A stretch of DNA of 64,000 bases from Arthrobacter sp. PAMC25564 (GTDB lineage Bacteria; Actinomycetota; Actinomycetes; Actinomycetales; Micrococcaceae), in contig NZ_CP039290.1 of assembly GCF_004798705.1 (NCBI RefSeq), positions 1,922,001 through 1,986,000 of the forward strand. The letters are read 5' to 3'. Under the pieces are notes generated by a model. The model worked only from the letters and a program-made list of their open reading frames with translations. It was not told the origin of the DNA and did not search any database. The position numbers and the translations under genes were made by a program. Below are positions 38,098 to 47,381 of the stretch, in pieces (position 1 is the stretch's first letter; every line of letters starts with the position of its first letter).

Positions 38098-39396
38098 TCA
38101 GTGCTTGTCCTGGCGCACGATGAAGATTTCCTTGATCAGCAGCATCATCGCCGCCGCGGTGGGGATGGCAATCAGTGCGCCGAGCACGCCGAGCACGCTG
38201 CCGCCGGCGATGACCGAGATGACGGCCACCGCACCGGGCACCGCGACGGCCTTCTGCATGACGCGCGGTGAGATGAAGTAGGCCTCGAACTGCAGGTAGG
38301 CGAAGTAGCAGATGGCGTACACGAGGGCCGTCTGCCAGCCCGCGGTCAGACCGATCAGGGTCACGATCACCCCGGCAATCATGCCGCCGACGAGCGGAAT
38401 GAAGGCGAGCAGGGCGACGACGAAGGCCAGCAGCACGGCAAACGGGACGCCGACAATGAACATGACGATGAAGGCGAACGTCGCGTTCAGCAGCGCGACG
38501 ACGGCCTGGCCGATGACGTAGTTGCCGACCGAACCGGTGATTTCCTCGGACAGGGCCTCCACCCGGGCCCGGCGGGAACGCGGGGCAAGCCGGTAGGCCC
38601 ATTTCTTCATAGCCGGGAGGGCGGCCAGGAAGTACAGGCTCAGCACCAGCACGATCAGCGCGCCGAAAAGCCCGTTGGCCACGGTGGAGCCGAATCCGAG
38701 GACCCCGCCGAAGATGCCGCCCATCGCGTCCGGGTTGTTGACGAACTTTCCGAGCTCCTGGGTGATCCGGTCCCGCACGCCGAACTGGCTGTCGATGGTG
38801 CGGAAGAAGTCCGAGTCAATGAACTCCTGGATCCAGTGCGGCGCCTGCTGCACAATCTGGGTGACCTGCTGCACGATCGTGGGGATCAGGGTGGCAAAAA
38901 ACCCGGCCACGGCCAGCGTCAGGGCGGAGACGGCCGCCACGATCCCGGCGGCGCGGGGGAACTTCTTGCTTTCCAGCCACCGCACCACCGGGTCCAGGCC
39001 CAGGGCGATGAAGAGCGCCGTCACGATCCAGAGGAGCAGCTGGGTGGTGTTGGAACCGATCCAGTAGACCAACAGCGCCACGCCGACGCCGACCGTTCCC
39101 ATGAAGCCGACGTAGAGCGGGTGCTGGGCGGACATACGTGGCCCGGGATCGCCGAAGCGGGCCTCGGATTCGTTGTCCGCGGTGCCGGCGGTTTCCGCAT
39201 ACTCCGGCGGCATTTCGAAGCGCAGCCGTGGCTGCGCTCCCGGGATGGGCTGGCGCAGGCGCCGGCCCATGGCAATCAGGGCTCCCGCGATGGCGGCCCG
39301 CTGGCTGGAAACCTGCTTCCGCGGACCGTGCTCCTTGTCACCGGATTCCAGGCGTGCTTCCTGTCCTGGGGTGGACGGATCCGTGTGTTCAGTCAC
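38098..39396 (-). CDS. AI-2E family transporter (PF01594-type permease)
   Basis: A protein of 432 residues. A polar N-terminus of about 95 residues is followed by eight or so membrane helices, with PHWIQEFIDSDFF in the large external segment and the conserved GLTAGWQTALVYAICYFAYL near the end. The family includes putative AI-2 exporters and Na+/H+ antiporters; the name does not prove a signalling role. The start codon is GTG 39396, with AAAGGG about 10 nt upstream on the minus strand. It is convergent with the hydrolase gene, whose stop is only 27 nt away. Confidence 0.88.
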   Translation of the reverse strand: MTEHTDPSTPGQEARLESGDKEHGPRKQVSSQRAAIAGALIAMGRRLRQPIPGAQPRLRFEMPPEYAETAGTADNESEARFGDPGPRMSAQHPLYVGFMGTVGVGVALLVYWIGSNTTQLLLWIVTALFIALGLDPVVRWLESKKFPRAAGIVAAVSALTLAVAGFFATLIPTIVQQVTQIVQQAPHWIQEFIDSDFFRTIDSQFGVRDRITQELGKFVNNPDAMGGIFGGVLGFGSTVANGLFGALIVLVLSLYFLAALPAMKKWAYRLAPRSRRARVEALSEEITGSVGNYVIGQAVVALLNATFAFIVMFIVGVPFAVLLAFVVALLAFIPLVGGMIAGVIVTLIGLTAGWQTALVYAICYFAYLQFEAYFISPRVMQKAVAVPGAVAVISVIAGGSVLGVLGALIAIPTAAAMMLLIKEIFIVRQDKH

Positions 39397-39600
39397 TGCG
39401 TTGAAAGCCCTTTGTCCTCTGCGTACCCTCCCTGGCTCCGCGGGCGCGGGCCGGGTGTGATGATCACCGCAAACCTTATCAGCAGGCTTATCAGCGTGCG
39501 GTTCCGACGCCGTCCGCGGCCCCTGCGGAGGTGGCCGGCGGCGGCACCGATCTGACTCCCCGGTAACAAAACGGTTACTCTTAAGGCTAAGTGTCCGCTG

Positions 39601-41475
39601 ATGATGGGTAATATTTTGCGTTTCAAGACTGCAGTTGCACTAGTGCTGCTCGGCCTCCTGACACTGCTGGCCGGAATCGGCCAGAAGACATTCTGGGCTC
39701 CGGCCGAGTACTTCACGGCCACCGCGCCGGCTGGCGGCCAGGCCGCGCCGCTGACCGTTGTGGACCAGAAGCTGCGCACGCTGCACGGCGGCACGGTGAA
39801 GATCAATGTCAAGGGCGAGGGCAGTTTCCTGCTGGCTGCCGGCCGGCCGGACGACGTCGAGGCGTGGGTTGGCAAGACCGCCCACAACACGGTCTCCGGA
39901 ATCTCGGACGACGGCAAGGCGCTGCAGTTGACGCACACGGATGGCGAGGCCACCGCCCCCTCGCCCGCCGGGTCGGATCTGTGGGTGAGCACCGAAAATG
40001 CCAGCGGCGAGATGAACTATTCATGGACGGCGCCCGCCGATGGCGACTGGTCGCTGATGCTCGCGACGGACGGCACCAAGCCGGCCCCGGCGTCGATCAC
40101 CATGACCTTCCCCAATGACACCTCCACACCGTGGGCGATTCCGTTCATGGTGGTCGGCGGACTGCTGATCCTGGCCGGCGCCGCACTGCTGGTCCTCAAG
40201 CGCGTCTCCGGCACCGGGAACGGCGCCGGCGGTCCGATCGGCAGCATGTTCGTCCGGCGCGCCCGTCCTACGGCGGCCGCCGGCACCGGCGCGAAAAATT
40301 CCGCCGGCACCGCCCCGGCGCCGACAACGGCCAAGCCGACCGACACGACCGCGGCGGAACGGAACACGGCCGGGCGGACCGCGGTTCGCCGGTGGCGTTC
40401 CGGCATGGTCGGTGTGGTAGGAGTACTGACGGCCACCGCCGTCGTCGGCGGCGGCGTTGCGGCCCAGGCCAGCCAGACCCCGTCGCCCTCGCCGAGCACC
40501 TCGTCCACGGCCTCCCCGTCGGCCTCCCCGTCGGCCTCCCCGTCGGGGTCCCCGACGTCGTCTTCGACCGCCGCCGCGGACAAGGCGCCGGATGCTCCGG
40601 TGCTGCTGGACGCCCAGTTCCGCCGCATCCTCGAGCAGGTTGCCGGTGCCGTGGATGCTGGCGACGCGGCAAAGGACGCCGCCAAGCTCCAGCCGCGCGT
40701 GGCGCAGACCGAGCTGGATGTACGGACGCAGAACTACAAGATCCGTTCCCAGGTCGGGTCCTACGGAGCCCGGATGCCGGTGCGCGCCACCAAACTCCTG
40801 ACCACCGTCGTCACCACCAAGCGCGCCTGGCCGCGTTCGGTCCTGGCCGTGACGCAGGGCGAGGGGAACGTGGTTCCGCAGCTGCTCACCCTGACCCAGA
40901 CATCCCCCCGGGAGAACTACAAGCTGGTGGGCACCACGCCGCTGCAGCCGGGCACGACCTTCCCGGGCATCGCACGCGGCGGCACGGAGTCGCTGGCGCC
41001 GTCGGACAAATCCGGTCTGCTATACAGCGGCGAGGAAGCCTTGGCCGGGCTCGGTGACCGCCTGACCTCTGCCGACTCCGCGTTCAAGGACAAACTCGTG
41101 GAGGGCCAGTCCTCCCCATACATTGCCGATACGCTCGCATACCAGGCCGATGCGGTGAGCACCGGCGTGAACGGCACCTTCTCCTTCACCCACAAGGTGG
41201 TTCCGGAGAACACCGTCGTGTTCCGCACGGCCGACGGCGGGGCGCTGGTCCTGGGACGCCTGAACTTCGAGTTCGACGGCACACCCAAGGCCGCCGGCGA
41301 CAAACTGACCATCGGTGACGACGCCGCGGCCCTGGCCGGCGGCAAGGAGACGGGCACCGGGATGGTGCTGAACTTCGCCGAGTCCATGGCCGTCTACATC
41401 CCGCCGACCGGGTCCAAGGACCCGATGAAGCTGGTGGCGGCCACCCGCGGCCTCGTCGGGGCCAGTTTCAAGTAA
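39601..41475 (+). CDS. Large membrane protein of unknown function with Ser/Pro repeat linker
   Basis: A protein of 624 residues. One membrane helix lies near the start (about 8-27), a second at about 178-198 and a third at about 273-293. Between the first two is an extracellular domain of about 150 residues. After the third comes a Ser/Pro/Ala linker (PSPSPSTSSTASPSASP and more) and a soluble C-terminal domain of about 290 residues (LLDAQFRRILEQVAGAVDAG, then YLPP-type motifs are absent). The C-terminal domain therefore probably lies outside too. I do not recognise the family with certainty; similar proteins occur in Arthrobacter-type genomes. Two adjacent ATGs begin it, and no neighbour hints at its role. 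Confidence 0.7.
   Translation: MMGNILRFKTAVALVLLGLLTLLAGIGQKTFWAPAEYFTATAPAGGQAAPLTVVDQKLRTLHGGTVKINVKGEGSFLLAAGRPDDVEAWVGKTAHNTVSGISDDGKALQLTHTDGEATAPSPAGSDLWVSTENASGEMNYSWTAPADGDWSLMLATDGTKPAPASITMTFPNDTSTPWAIPFMVVGGLLILAGAALLVLKRVSGTGNGAGGPIGSMFVRRARPTAAAGTGAKNSAGTAPAPTTAKPTDTTAAERNTAGRTAVRRWRSGMVGVVGVLTATAVVGGGVAAQASQTPSPSPSTSSTASPSASPSASPSGSPTSSSTAAADKAPDAPVLLDAQFRRILEQVAGAVDAGDAAKDAAKLQPRVAQTELDVRTQNYKIRSQVGSYGARMPVRATKLLTTVVTTKRAWPRSVLAVTQGEGNVVPQLLTLTQTSPRENYKLVGTTPLQPGTTFPGIARGGTESLAPSDKSGLLYSGEEALAGLGDRLTSADSAFKDKLVEGQSSPYIADTLAYQADAVSTGVNGTFSFTHKVVPENTVVFRTADGGALVLGRLNFEFDGTPKAAGDKLTIGDDAAALAGGKETGTGMVLNFAESMAVYIPPTGSKDPMKLVAATRGLVGASFK
40509..40544 (+). repeat. Three perfect 12-nt tandem repeats (Ser/Pro linker)
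   Basis: GGCCTCCCCGTC occurs three times in a row and is followed by a degenerate fourth copy. It encodes the Ser-Ala-Ser-Pro spacer of the membrane protein. In-frame length change by slippage is possible. Confidence 0.85.
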
Positions 41476-41533
41476 GCGCGTTCAAGCAGCGGCCTGGGCG
41501 TTTCGAGGTAGCACCGGCGGGGGCCGGAGTGGC

Positions 41534-41539
41534 TAGAGT
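41534..41539 (+). promoter_or_regulatory. -10 box of a leaderless ybbN-like transcript
   Basis: TAGAGT ends 6 nt before the ATG at 41546. Confidence 0.45.
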
Positions 41540-41545
41540 GGAGCT

Positions 41546-42562
41546 ATGACTTCGCCAGCCTCCCGCCCGGTCCCGCCAGCTGCCGCCAACCCGCTTAACC
41601 TGCGCGGCGCCGTCGACCTGTCGTCCCTGAAACAGCGTCCGGCCCCGCCGGCTGCCGGACCCGCAGCCCCTGCTGTGGGTGCCCCCGCCGCGGGAGCTGC
41701 CGCGCCGGGAGCCGAGGCACACCCCGGCCGCCCCCTGCGCGTGGACGTCACGGAGGCGAACTTCCAGGAGCTCGTGGAGCTCTCGGCCAAGGTGCCCGTG
41801 GTGATCGCCCTCTGGGCGGCCTATTCGCCGGGTTCCGGCGGACTCGTGGATGCCCTCGAGCAGATCGTGGAGAGCTACGACGGCCGGCTCGTCCTCGGCG
41901 CCGCCGACGTTGAAGCCTTCCCGCAGCTGGCGCAGGCGTTCCAGGTGCAGGCTGTGCCGACCGCCGTCGCCCTCGTGAAGGGCCAGCCGGTGCCCCTCTT
42001 CCAGGGCGGCGCCGAGGAACAGCAGGTCCGCAGCCTGCTCGATGAACTGCTCAAGGTGGCCGCAGCGAACGGGGTGACGGGCCGGATCGGCGCCGGCGGA
42101 CCCGGCAGTCCGGATGGGGCCGAAGTTGCCGCGCCGCAGCTTCCGCCCTTGCACCAGGCCGCGTTCGACGCCATCGAGGCCGGCGATTACGCCGCGGCTG
42201 CTGCGGCCTACCGCCGGGCCCTGCTCGAGATGCCGGCCGATGCCGATGCCAAGGCCGGGCTGGCCCAGGTGGAGCTGATGGGACGCCTGCAGCCGCTTTC
42301 CGCCGCGGACACCGAGGCCCTCCGCCAGCAGGCAGCCGGCGAGCCGGACAACCTCGACGTCCAGCTCGGTGTCGCCGACCTCGACGTCGCGGGCGGCCAC
42401 GTCGAGGACGCCCTGGGCCGGATTGTCGCATTCATCGGCAGGAACTTCGGCCCGGAGCGGGAAACTGCCCGGGTCCGGCTGCTGGAGCTCTTCGACGTCG
42501 TGGGTACCGGCGATGCACGCGTGGCCAAGGCGCGCCAGAACCTCGCCCGGGTGCTTTTTTGA
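41546..42562 (+). CDS. YbbN/CnoX-like thioredoxin-TPR co-chaperone without active-site cysteines
   Basis: A protein of 338 residues. The Ala/Pro-rich N-terminus (about 1-65) is followed by a thioredoxin fold (about 66-170, VVIALWAAYSPGSGGLVDAL) and TPR helices to the end (AAFDAIEAGDYAAAAAAYRR). In thioredoxins the segment after the tryptophan is WCxxC; here it reads WAAYSPGS with no cysteine, so redox activity is excluded. Relatives (CnoX/YbbN) work as holdases with GroEL or DnaK. The OYE gene begins at its stop (TGATG). Confidence 0.85.
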   Translation: MTSPASRPVPPAAANPLNLRGAVDLSSLKQRPAPPAAGPAAPAVGAPAAGAAAPGAEAHPGRPLRVDVTEANFQELVELSAKVPVVIALWAAYSPGSGGLVDALEQIVESYDGRLVLGAADVEAFPQLAQAFQVQAVPTAVALVKGQPVPLFQGGAEEQQVRSLLDELLKVAAANGVTGRIGAGGPGSPDGAEVAAPQLPPLHQAAFDAIEAGDYAAAAAAYRRALLEMPADADAKAGLAQVELMGRLQPLSAADTEALRQQAAGEPDNLDVQLGVADLDVAGGHVEDALGRIVAFIGRNFGPERETARVRLLELFDVVGTGDARVAKARQNLARVLF

Positions 42563-43662
42563 TGGGGCCGGCACTCTTCACGCCCCTGGAGCTGCGGTCC
42601 CTGCGGCTGCAGCACCGCGGCTGGGTGTCGCCCATGTGTCAGTACAGCTGCGGCCCGGAAACCGGGGAAGGGGTCCCCAACGACTGGCACCTCATGCATC
42701 TGGGCTCCTTCGCCACGGGGGGAGCGGCCCTCATCCTCACGGAAGCTGCCGCCGTCAACCCCGTGGGCCGGATCAGCCCGCTGGACGCGGGCCTCTACAA
42801 CGAGGAGCAGGCGGCCGGCTGGGAACGGATCACGTCCTTCGTGCACCGCCACGGCACCGCCGGCACCAAGATCGGCACCCAGCTGTCCCACGCGGGCCGG
42901 AAGGCATCCTCCTACTGGCCGTTCTCCGGCAAGCAGGGCTCGGTGCCGGCGTCCGACGGCGGCTGGGACACCGTGGGCCCCGGTACCGGCGCGTTTGACG
43001 GCTACGCCGCCCCCTCCGCCATGACGGTGCAGGAGATCGACGGCGTGATCGCCGATTTCGCTGCCGCCGCGGTCCGCGCCGTGGATGCCGGATTCGACAC
43101 CATCGAAATCCACGGCGCCCACGGCTACCTGCTGCACCAGTTCCAGAGCCCCCTCGTGAACGACCGGACGGACAACTGGGGCGGGGACGAAACCGGCCGG
43201 AACCGGCTGACACTGGCCGTCGTGGACGCCGTCCGGAACGTCATCCCCGACTCCATGCCGCTGCTGCTGCGGATCTCCGCGACGGACTGGGCCGAGGGCG
43301 GGATCGACACCGAGGCCTCGGTCCGGCTGGCGCGCGCCGCCTCGGACCATGGGGTGGACCTGCTGGACGTTTCCAGCGGCGGTGCCGTGGCGCACCAGCG
43401 GATCCCGGTGGGCCCCGGCTACCAGACCGGGTTTGCCGCACGGATCCGCCGCGAAACCGGCGTCCGGACCGGCACCGTCGGCCTGCTGACCTCGGCGGGC
43501 CAGGCCGAACATGCCGTGGCGACCGGCCAGGCGGACGGCGTCTTCATCGCCCGGGCCGCGCTGCGCGATCCGCACTGGTGGCTGCGGGCCGCCTTTGAAC
43601 TGGGCCACGAACTGGCCTGGCCGCCGCCGTACGAACGGGCCATCCCGCGTCACTCGTTCTAG
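42562..43662 (+). CDS. NADH:flavin oxidoreductase (old yellow enzyme, YqjM type)
   Basis: An FMN-dependent TIM-barrel ene-reductase of 366 residues. VSPMCQYS carries the Cys that modulates FMN in YqjM-type enzymes. IGTQLSHAGRKAS, IEIHGAHGYLLHQFQSPLVN (substrate-binding His region) and GFAARIRRETG follow, and the protein ends with a short PYERAIPRHSF typical of this class. It reduces activated C=C bonds with NAD(P)H; the natural substrate is unknown, and oxidative-stress or xenobiotic roles are known for relatives. Its ATG shares a base with the ybbN-like stop codon. Confidence 0.92.
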   Translation: MGPALFTPLELRSLRLQHRGWVSPMCQYSCGPETGEGVPNDWHLMHLGSFATGGAALILTEAAAVNPVGRISPLDAGLYNEEQAAGWERITSFVHRHGTAGTKIGTQLSHAGRKASSYWPFSGKQGSVPASDGGWDTVGPGTGAFDGYAAPSAMTVQEIDGVIADFAAAAVRAVDAGFDTIEIHGAHGYLLHQFQSPLVNDRTDNWGGDETGRNRLTLAVVDAVRNVIPDSMPLLLRISATDWAEGGIDTEASVRLARAASDHGVDLLDVSSGGAVAHQRIPVGPGYQTGFAARIRRETGVRTGTVGLLTSAGQAEHAVATGQADGVFIARAALRDPHWWLRAAFELGHELAWPPPYERAIPRHSF

Positions 43663-43689
43663 GCCCTCCATTTCCCGCCGCGCGGGAGT

Positions 43690-43695
43690 TAGTCT
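43690..43695 (+). promoter_or_regulatory. -10 box of a leaderless ABC-ATPase transcript
   Basis: TAGTCT ends 6 nt before the ATG at 43702. Confidence 0.45.
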
Positions 43696-43701
43696 AACGA
43701 C

Positions 43702-44508
43702 ATGACTTTCCAGCAACCGGATCCGCCCCTGCCGGAGACCATGCCGGCGCCGCCGATCCCGGCCTTGTCCCTGCGCGGGCTTGCCAAGCGCTTCGGTGCG
43801 AAAATCGCCGTCGACGGATTGAGCCTGGACGTCCCGGCCGGGTCCTTCTACGGGATCGTCGGCCCCAACGGGGCGGGCAAGACGACCACCCTGTCGATGG
43901 CGACGGGACTGCTGCGCCCCGAGTTCGGCACGGCCCTCGTGCACGGCGTCGACGTCTGGCAGCACCCGCTCGAGGCCAAGAAGCTGATGGGGATCCTGCC
44001 CGACGGCGTCCGGCTCTTTGACCGGCTCAGCGGTGAACAGCTCGTGAGCTATGCGGGCCTGCTGCGCGGTATGGACAGGGATGTCGTCGCGTCGCGGGTC
44101 GCCGAACTGCTCGCGGCGCTGGACCTCAGCCAGGACGCCGGCACCCTCGTCGTGGACTACTCCGCCGGCATGGCCAAGAAGATCGCCCTCGCCTCGGCGC
44201 TGATCCACGCGCCGCGGCTGCTCGTGCTCGACGAACCGTTCGAATCCGTCGATCCGGTCTCCGCGGCGAACATCCGCGAGATCCTGGACCGCTACGTGGC
44301 CTCCGGCGGCACCGTCATCGTCTCCAGCCACGTCATGGACCTGGTCCAGCGCATGTGCGACCACGTTGCCGTCGTGGCCGCCGGGCGGCTGCTCGCCGCA
44401 GGCAGCGTGGAGGAAGTGCGGGCGGGTGAATCCCTGGAGGAGCGCTTCGTCCAGCTGGTCGGCGGCCGCAGCCACGCGGAAGGGCTGGAATGGTTGCGCA
44501 CCTTCTGA
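43702..44508 (+). CDS. ABC transporter ATP-binding protein
   Basis: A protein of 268 residues. Walker A is GPNGAGKTT (from residue 54), the signature is YSAGMAKKIALA, Walker B is LLVLDEPF, and the switch histidine is in VSSHVMD. The signature (SAGMAK instead of SGGQ) is usual for exporter-type ATPases of the DrrA/CcmA/NatA group. The membrane partner is the next gene, which begins 19 nt before this one ends. Confidence 0.93.
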   Translation: MTFQQPDPPLPETMPAPPIPALSLRGLAKRFGAKIAVDGLSLDVPAGSFYGIVGPNGAGKTTTLSMATGLLRPEFGTALVHGVDVWQHPLEAKKLMGILPDGVRLFDRLSGEQLVSYAGLLRGMDRDVVASRVAELLAALDLSQDAGTLVVDYSAGMAKKIALASALIHAPRLLVLDEPFESVDPVSAANIREILDRYVASGGTVIVSSHVMDLVQRMCDHVAVVAAGRLLAAGSVEEVRAGESLEERFVQLVGGRSHAEGLEWLRTF

Positions 44509-46061
44509 GGCTCAAACTCACCCTGCTGCGCAACAGCGTCCGGCGCAGCCCCTGGCAGCTCGCAGGACTGGTGATCGGATCACTCTATGCGCTGGGCGTT
44601 GCGGGGCTCTGCATGGCCGCACTTCTGTTCCTGCGCGAAGCGGACATAGCCCTCGCGCAGACGGTGGTGGTGCTGGGAGGCGCTGCCGCGCTCGTGGGCT
44701 GGGCAGTGGTTCCGGTGGCCGTCTCGGCCGCGGACATGACCCTGGACCCGGCGCGGTTCACCACCTTCGCCGTTCCCCTGCCGCAACTGCTCGCCGGGCT
44801 CGCGCTGGGCGGCCTCATCGGCATCCCGGGGATTGCGACTTCGCTCGTGGCGCTGGCCACGGTTGGCACCTGGTCCCGGAGCTTCCCCGCCGCCGCCGGA
44901 GCCCTGGCGGGCGCGGTCCTCGGCGTGCTGAGCTGCGTTGTCCTGTCCAAGGTCGTCACCACCGCCACCGCCGGGCTGGCCAGTTCCCGGCGCTTCAAGG
45001 ACATCAGCGCCGTGGGCCTCCTGATTCCCCTGATGCTGACGGGGCCGATCGTGGCCGGCGTCGCCCAGGGGATCGCCGGCTCGGGCGGTTTCCTGAGGGA
45101 ACTTGCCAGGACGCTGGCCTGGACACCGGCCGGCGCGGCGTTCTCGCTCGGCGGCGAGCTCGCCATGGGACACTACGGTGCCGCGGCGCTGAAGTTCCTC
45201 ATTGCCGTCGGTACCCTCGCCGCCCTGACGCTGTGCTGGAGTGTCCTGCTGCAGCGGGCACTCGTCACACCATCCCACGCGGGCGCGTCGAAGAGGCGGA
45301 CCGGCGGCCTGGGCCTGTTCGGGGTTTTCCCGGCGACGCCGACCGGGGCCATCGCTGCCCGGTGCCTGAGCTACTGGCTGCGTGACCCCCGCTACGCCGG
45401 GACGCTCGTCGTCCTCCCGCTGATGCCGGTGATCCTGCTCTTCCAGGCCAGCCAGACCGGGTCCTACGGCATGCTCCCGTCCGTCGGGCCGCTGACTGCC
45501 TTCCTGCTGGCCTGGGTCATCTCCTCTGACGTCTCCTACGACAGCACCGCCTTCGCGCTGCACCTGGCCAGCGGCGTGCGCGGCGCCCAGGACCGGCTCG
45601 GCCGCCGCCTGGCGTGCCTGGTCTTCGGCCTCCCGGTGGTGCTGGCGTTCAGCATCGGCCCGTTCTTCTTCACCGGCGACTGGGGCGCGCTGCCGGGCAT
45701 GCTGGGGCTGTCCCTAGGGGTGCTGTTCACCGGGCTGGGGCTGTCCTCGGTGGTCTCGGCCCGCTACACGGTCACCGTCCCGCTGCCCGGCGACAGCCCG
45801 TTCAAGAAACCGCCGGGCAACATGGCGCAGACCATGGCGGTGCAGTTCGGGGGCATGGGGGTGCTGCTGCTGCTGGTGGCACCCGAGGCCGGGCTGACGG
45901 CGGCGCAGCTGATCACCGGCAGTGCGGTGCCCGGCTGGATCAACCTTTTCCTCGGGCCCGCGCTGGGCCTGGCCTTGTTCGCGGCCGGGGTGCGGCTCGG
46001 CGGGAAGTGGATGGACGCGCGCGGACCGGAGCTGCTGGCGCAGCTGGCGGTCAACCGCTGA
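44490..46061 (+). CDS. ABC transporter permease
   Basis: A membrane protein of 523 residues with about twelve hydrophobic helices, working with the ATPase encoded just upstream. RLKLTLLRNSVRRSPWQLAG at the N-terminus is a typical basic entry into the first helix. The long, duplicated layout suggests a two-half permease for lipids, drugs or peptides; no solute-binding protein is encoded nearby, so export is likelier than import. ATG 44490 lies within the ATPase gene. A short GC-rich hairpin (about 46079-46098) follows the stop. Confidence 0.87.
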   Translation: MVAHLLRLKLTLLRNSVRRSPWQLAGLVIGSLYALGVAGLCMAALLFLREADIALAQTVVVLGGAAALVGWAVVPVAVSAADMTLDPARFTTFAVPLPQLLAGLALGGLIGIPGIATSLVALATVGTWSRSFPAAAGALAGAVLGVLSCVVLSKVVTTATAGLASSRRFKDISAVGLLIPLMLTGPIVAGVAQGIAGSGGFLRELARTLAWTPAGAAFSLGGELAMGHYGAAALKFLIAVGTLAALTLCWSVLLQRALVTPSHAGASKRRTGGLGLFGVFPATPTGAIAARCLSYWLRDPRYAGTLVVLPLMPVILLFQASQTGSYGMLPSVGPLTAFLLAWVISSDVSYDSTAFALHLASGVRGAQDRLGRRLACLVFGLPVVLAFSIGPFFFTGDWGALPGMLGLSLGVLFTGLGLSSVVSARYTVTVPLPGDSPFKKPPGNMAQTMAVQFGGMGVLLLLVAPEAGLTAAQLITGSAVPGWINLFLGPALGLALFAAGVRLGGKWMDARGPELLAQLAVNR

Positions 46062-46221
46062 CGTTGTTCCCGGAGGCCGCCGGGCATGGACCCGGCGGGC
46101 TGAAGACGGGGCCCGACGGCCCGGGACAGGGCCGCCCGGCTGGGATAGCCTGCCTGTAAGGTACACGGCCCGCACCGCGCAGCAGCGGCACAGGGGCCCT
46201 GGCAGCAAAGGCAGAGGGACC

Positions 46222-47004
46222 ATGGAAGTAGTCATCCTGGCGGGCATCAGGCCGCTGGCCACGCTCGCGGCGGACGCGATCGAGGCCCTGCTCCGGCGCA
46301 AGCCCGATGCCGTCCTCGGGCTGGCTACAGGCTCCTCACCGTTGCCCGTCTATGACGAACTGGTGCTCCGGCATGAGCAGCGCGGCCTCGACTTCAGCCG
46401 GGCGCATGCCTTCACACTCGACGAATACGTGGGCCTCCCGGCCGGCCATCCCCAGTCCTACCGCGAGGTCATCAGGCGCGAGTTTACCGGGCGGGTGAAC
46501 ATCAGCCCGGACAACGTCCACGGGCCAGACGGCGCGGCTGCCGACATTCCCGCGGCCTGCCAGGCCTACGAAGACGCCATCCGTGCGGCCGGGGGAGTGG
46601 ACCTGCAGCTCCTCGGCATCGGCACGGACGGCCATGTCGGCTTCAACGAGCCCGTTTCCTCGCTCGCGTCCCGGACCCGGATCAAAACGCTGGTCGAGCA
46701 GACACGCCGGGACAACGCACGGTTTTTCGGGAGCCTGGCCGAGGTGCCCCACCACGCGGTCACGCAGGGCCTGGGAACCATCCTGGAGGCCCGGCATGTG
46801 ATCCTCGTGGCCGCCGGCGCCCAAAAGGCGCAGGCCGTCCGGGATCTGGTCGAGGGGCCCGTCGCCGCCATCTGTACGGCCTCCGTGCTGCAGCTGCATC
46901 CGCACGCCACGGTCCTGCTGGACGAGGCGGCGGCATCCTCGCTCCGGCTCGCCGACTACTACCGCCACAGCTATGACAACAAGCCATCATGGCAGGGCCT
47001 GTAG
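46222..47004 (+). CDS. nagB: Glucosamine-6-phosphate deaminase
   Basis: A protein of 260 residues that converts GlcN6P to fructose-6-phosphate and ammonia, feeding amino sugars from chitin or cell wall into glycolysis. GLATGSSPLPVYDEL (phosphate loop), FTLDEYVGLP (catalytic Asp) and LLGIGTDGHVGFNEP are the family signatures. ATG 46222 follows GCAGAGGG, and a TAGCCT box at 46146-46151 could be the -10. No nagA or nagE is adjacent. Confidence 0.95.
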   Translation: MEVVILAGIRPLATLAADAIEALLRRKPDAVLGLATGSSPLPVYDELVLRHEQRGLDFSRAHAFTLDEYVGLPAGHPQSYREVIRREFTGRVNISPDNVHGPDGAAADIPAACQAYEDAIRAAGGVDLQLLGIGTDGHVGFNEPVSSLASRTRIKTLVEQTRRDNARFFGSLAEVPHHAVTQGLGTILEARHVILVAAGAQKAQAVRDLVEGPVAAICTASVLQLHPHATVLLDEAAASSLRLADYYRHSYDNKPSWQGL

Positions 47005-47050
47005 GAGGCCGCCGTTACCATCGCGTCGCGGTTCCGGCCGTTCCAGCGGC

Positions 47051-47056
47051 TAAGAT
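47051..47056 (+). promoter_or_regulatory. -10 box of a leaderless DUF3039 transcript
   Basis: TAAGAT ends 7 nt before the ATG at 47064. Confidence 0.45.
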
Positions 47057-47063
47057 GGGTGTC

Positions 47064-47381
47064 ATGAGCAGCATGACCGACCCCCTCGAAAACGACCCGA
47101 TGCGTGAGCTCTCCGGAGCCGGGACCTCGACTGCCACGATCGAGCGCGAGGAACTGCGCCAGGAAGTGGAGCCGGGCGATCGGGAGCGCTTCTCGCACTA
47201 TGTGCGCAAGGAAAAGATCATGGAATCGGCGCTGTCCGGCGAGCCTGTCATTGCCCTCTGCGGCAAGGTCTGGACGCCCGGACGCGATCCCAAGAAGTTT
47301 CCCGTATGCCCGGAATGCAAGGAAGTCTACGATGGGCTCCGCCCCGGCAACGACGGCGGCAAGGGCTCCGGAGACAAGTAG
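47064..47381 (+). CDS. DUF3039 family protein, probable zinc ribbon
   Basis: A protein of 105 residues. A charged N-terminal half (EREELRQEVEPGDRERFSHY) precedes a compact part with ALCGKVWTPGRDPKKFPVCP and then ECKEVYDGL, giving cysteines spaced for a small zinc ribbon. The family is actinobacterial and of unknown function. The helicase gene that follows after 230 nt on the same strand may be a partner. ATG 47064 is preferred to several close upstream ATGs because it directly follows the -10 box and begins the conserved region. 47382-47611 shows nothing I can support. Confidence 0.8.
   Translation: MSSMTDPLENDPMRELSGAGTSTATIEREELRQEVEPGDRERFSHYVRKEKIMESALSGEPVIALCGKVWTPGRDPKKFPVCPECKEVYDGLRPGNDGGKGSGDK

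Noticed and set aside
38098..39396. AI-2E-type permease as evidence of quorum sensing
   Set aside because: The family name derives from one E. coli study; no luxS or lsr genes occur here, and other members are ion transporters.
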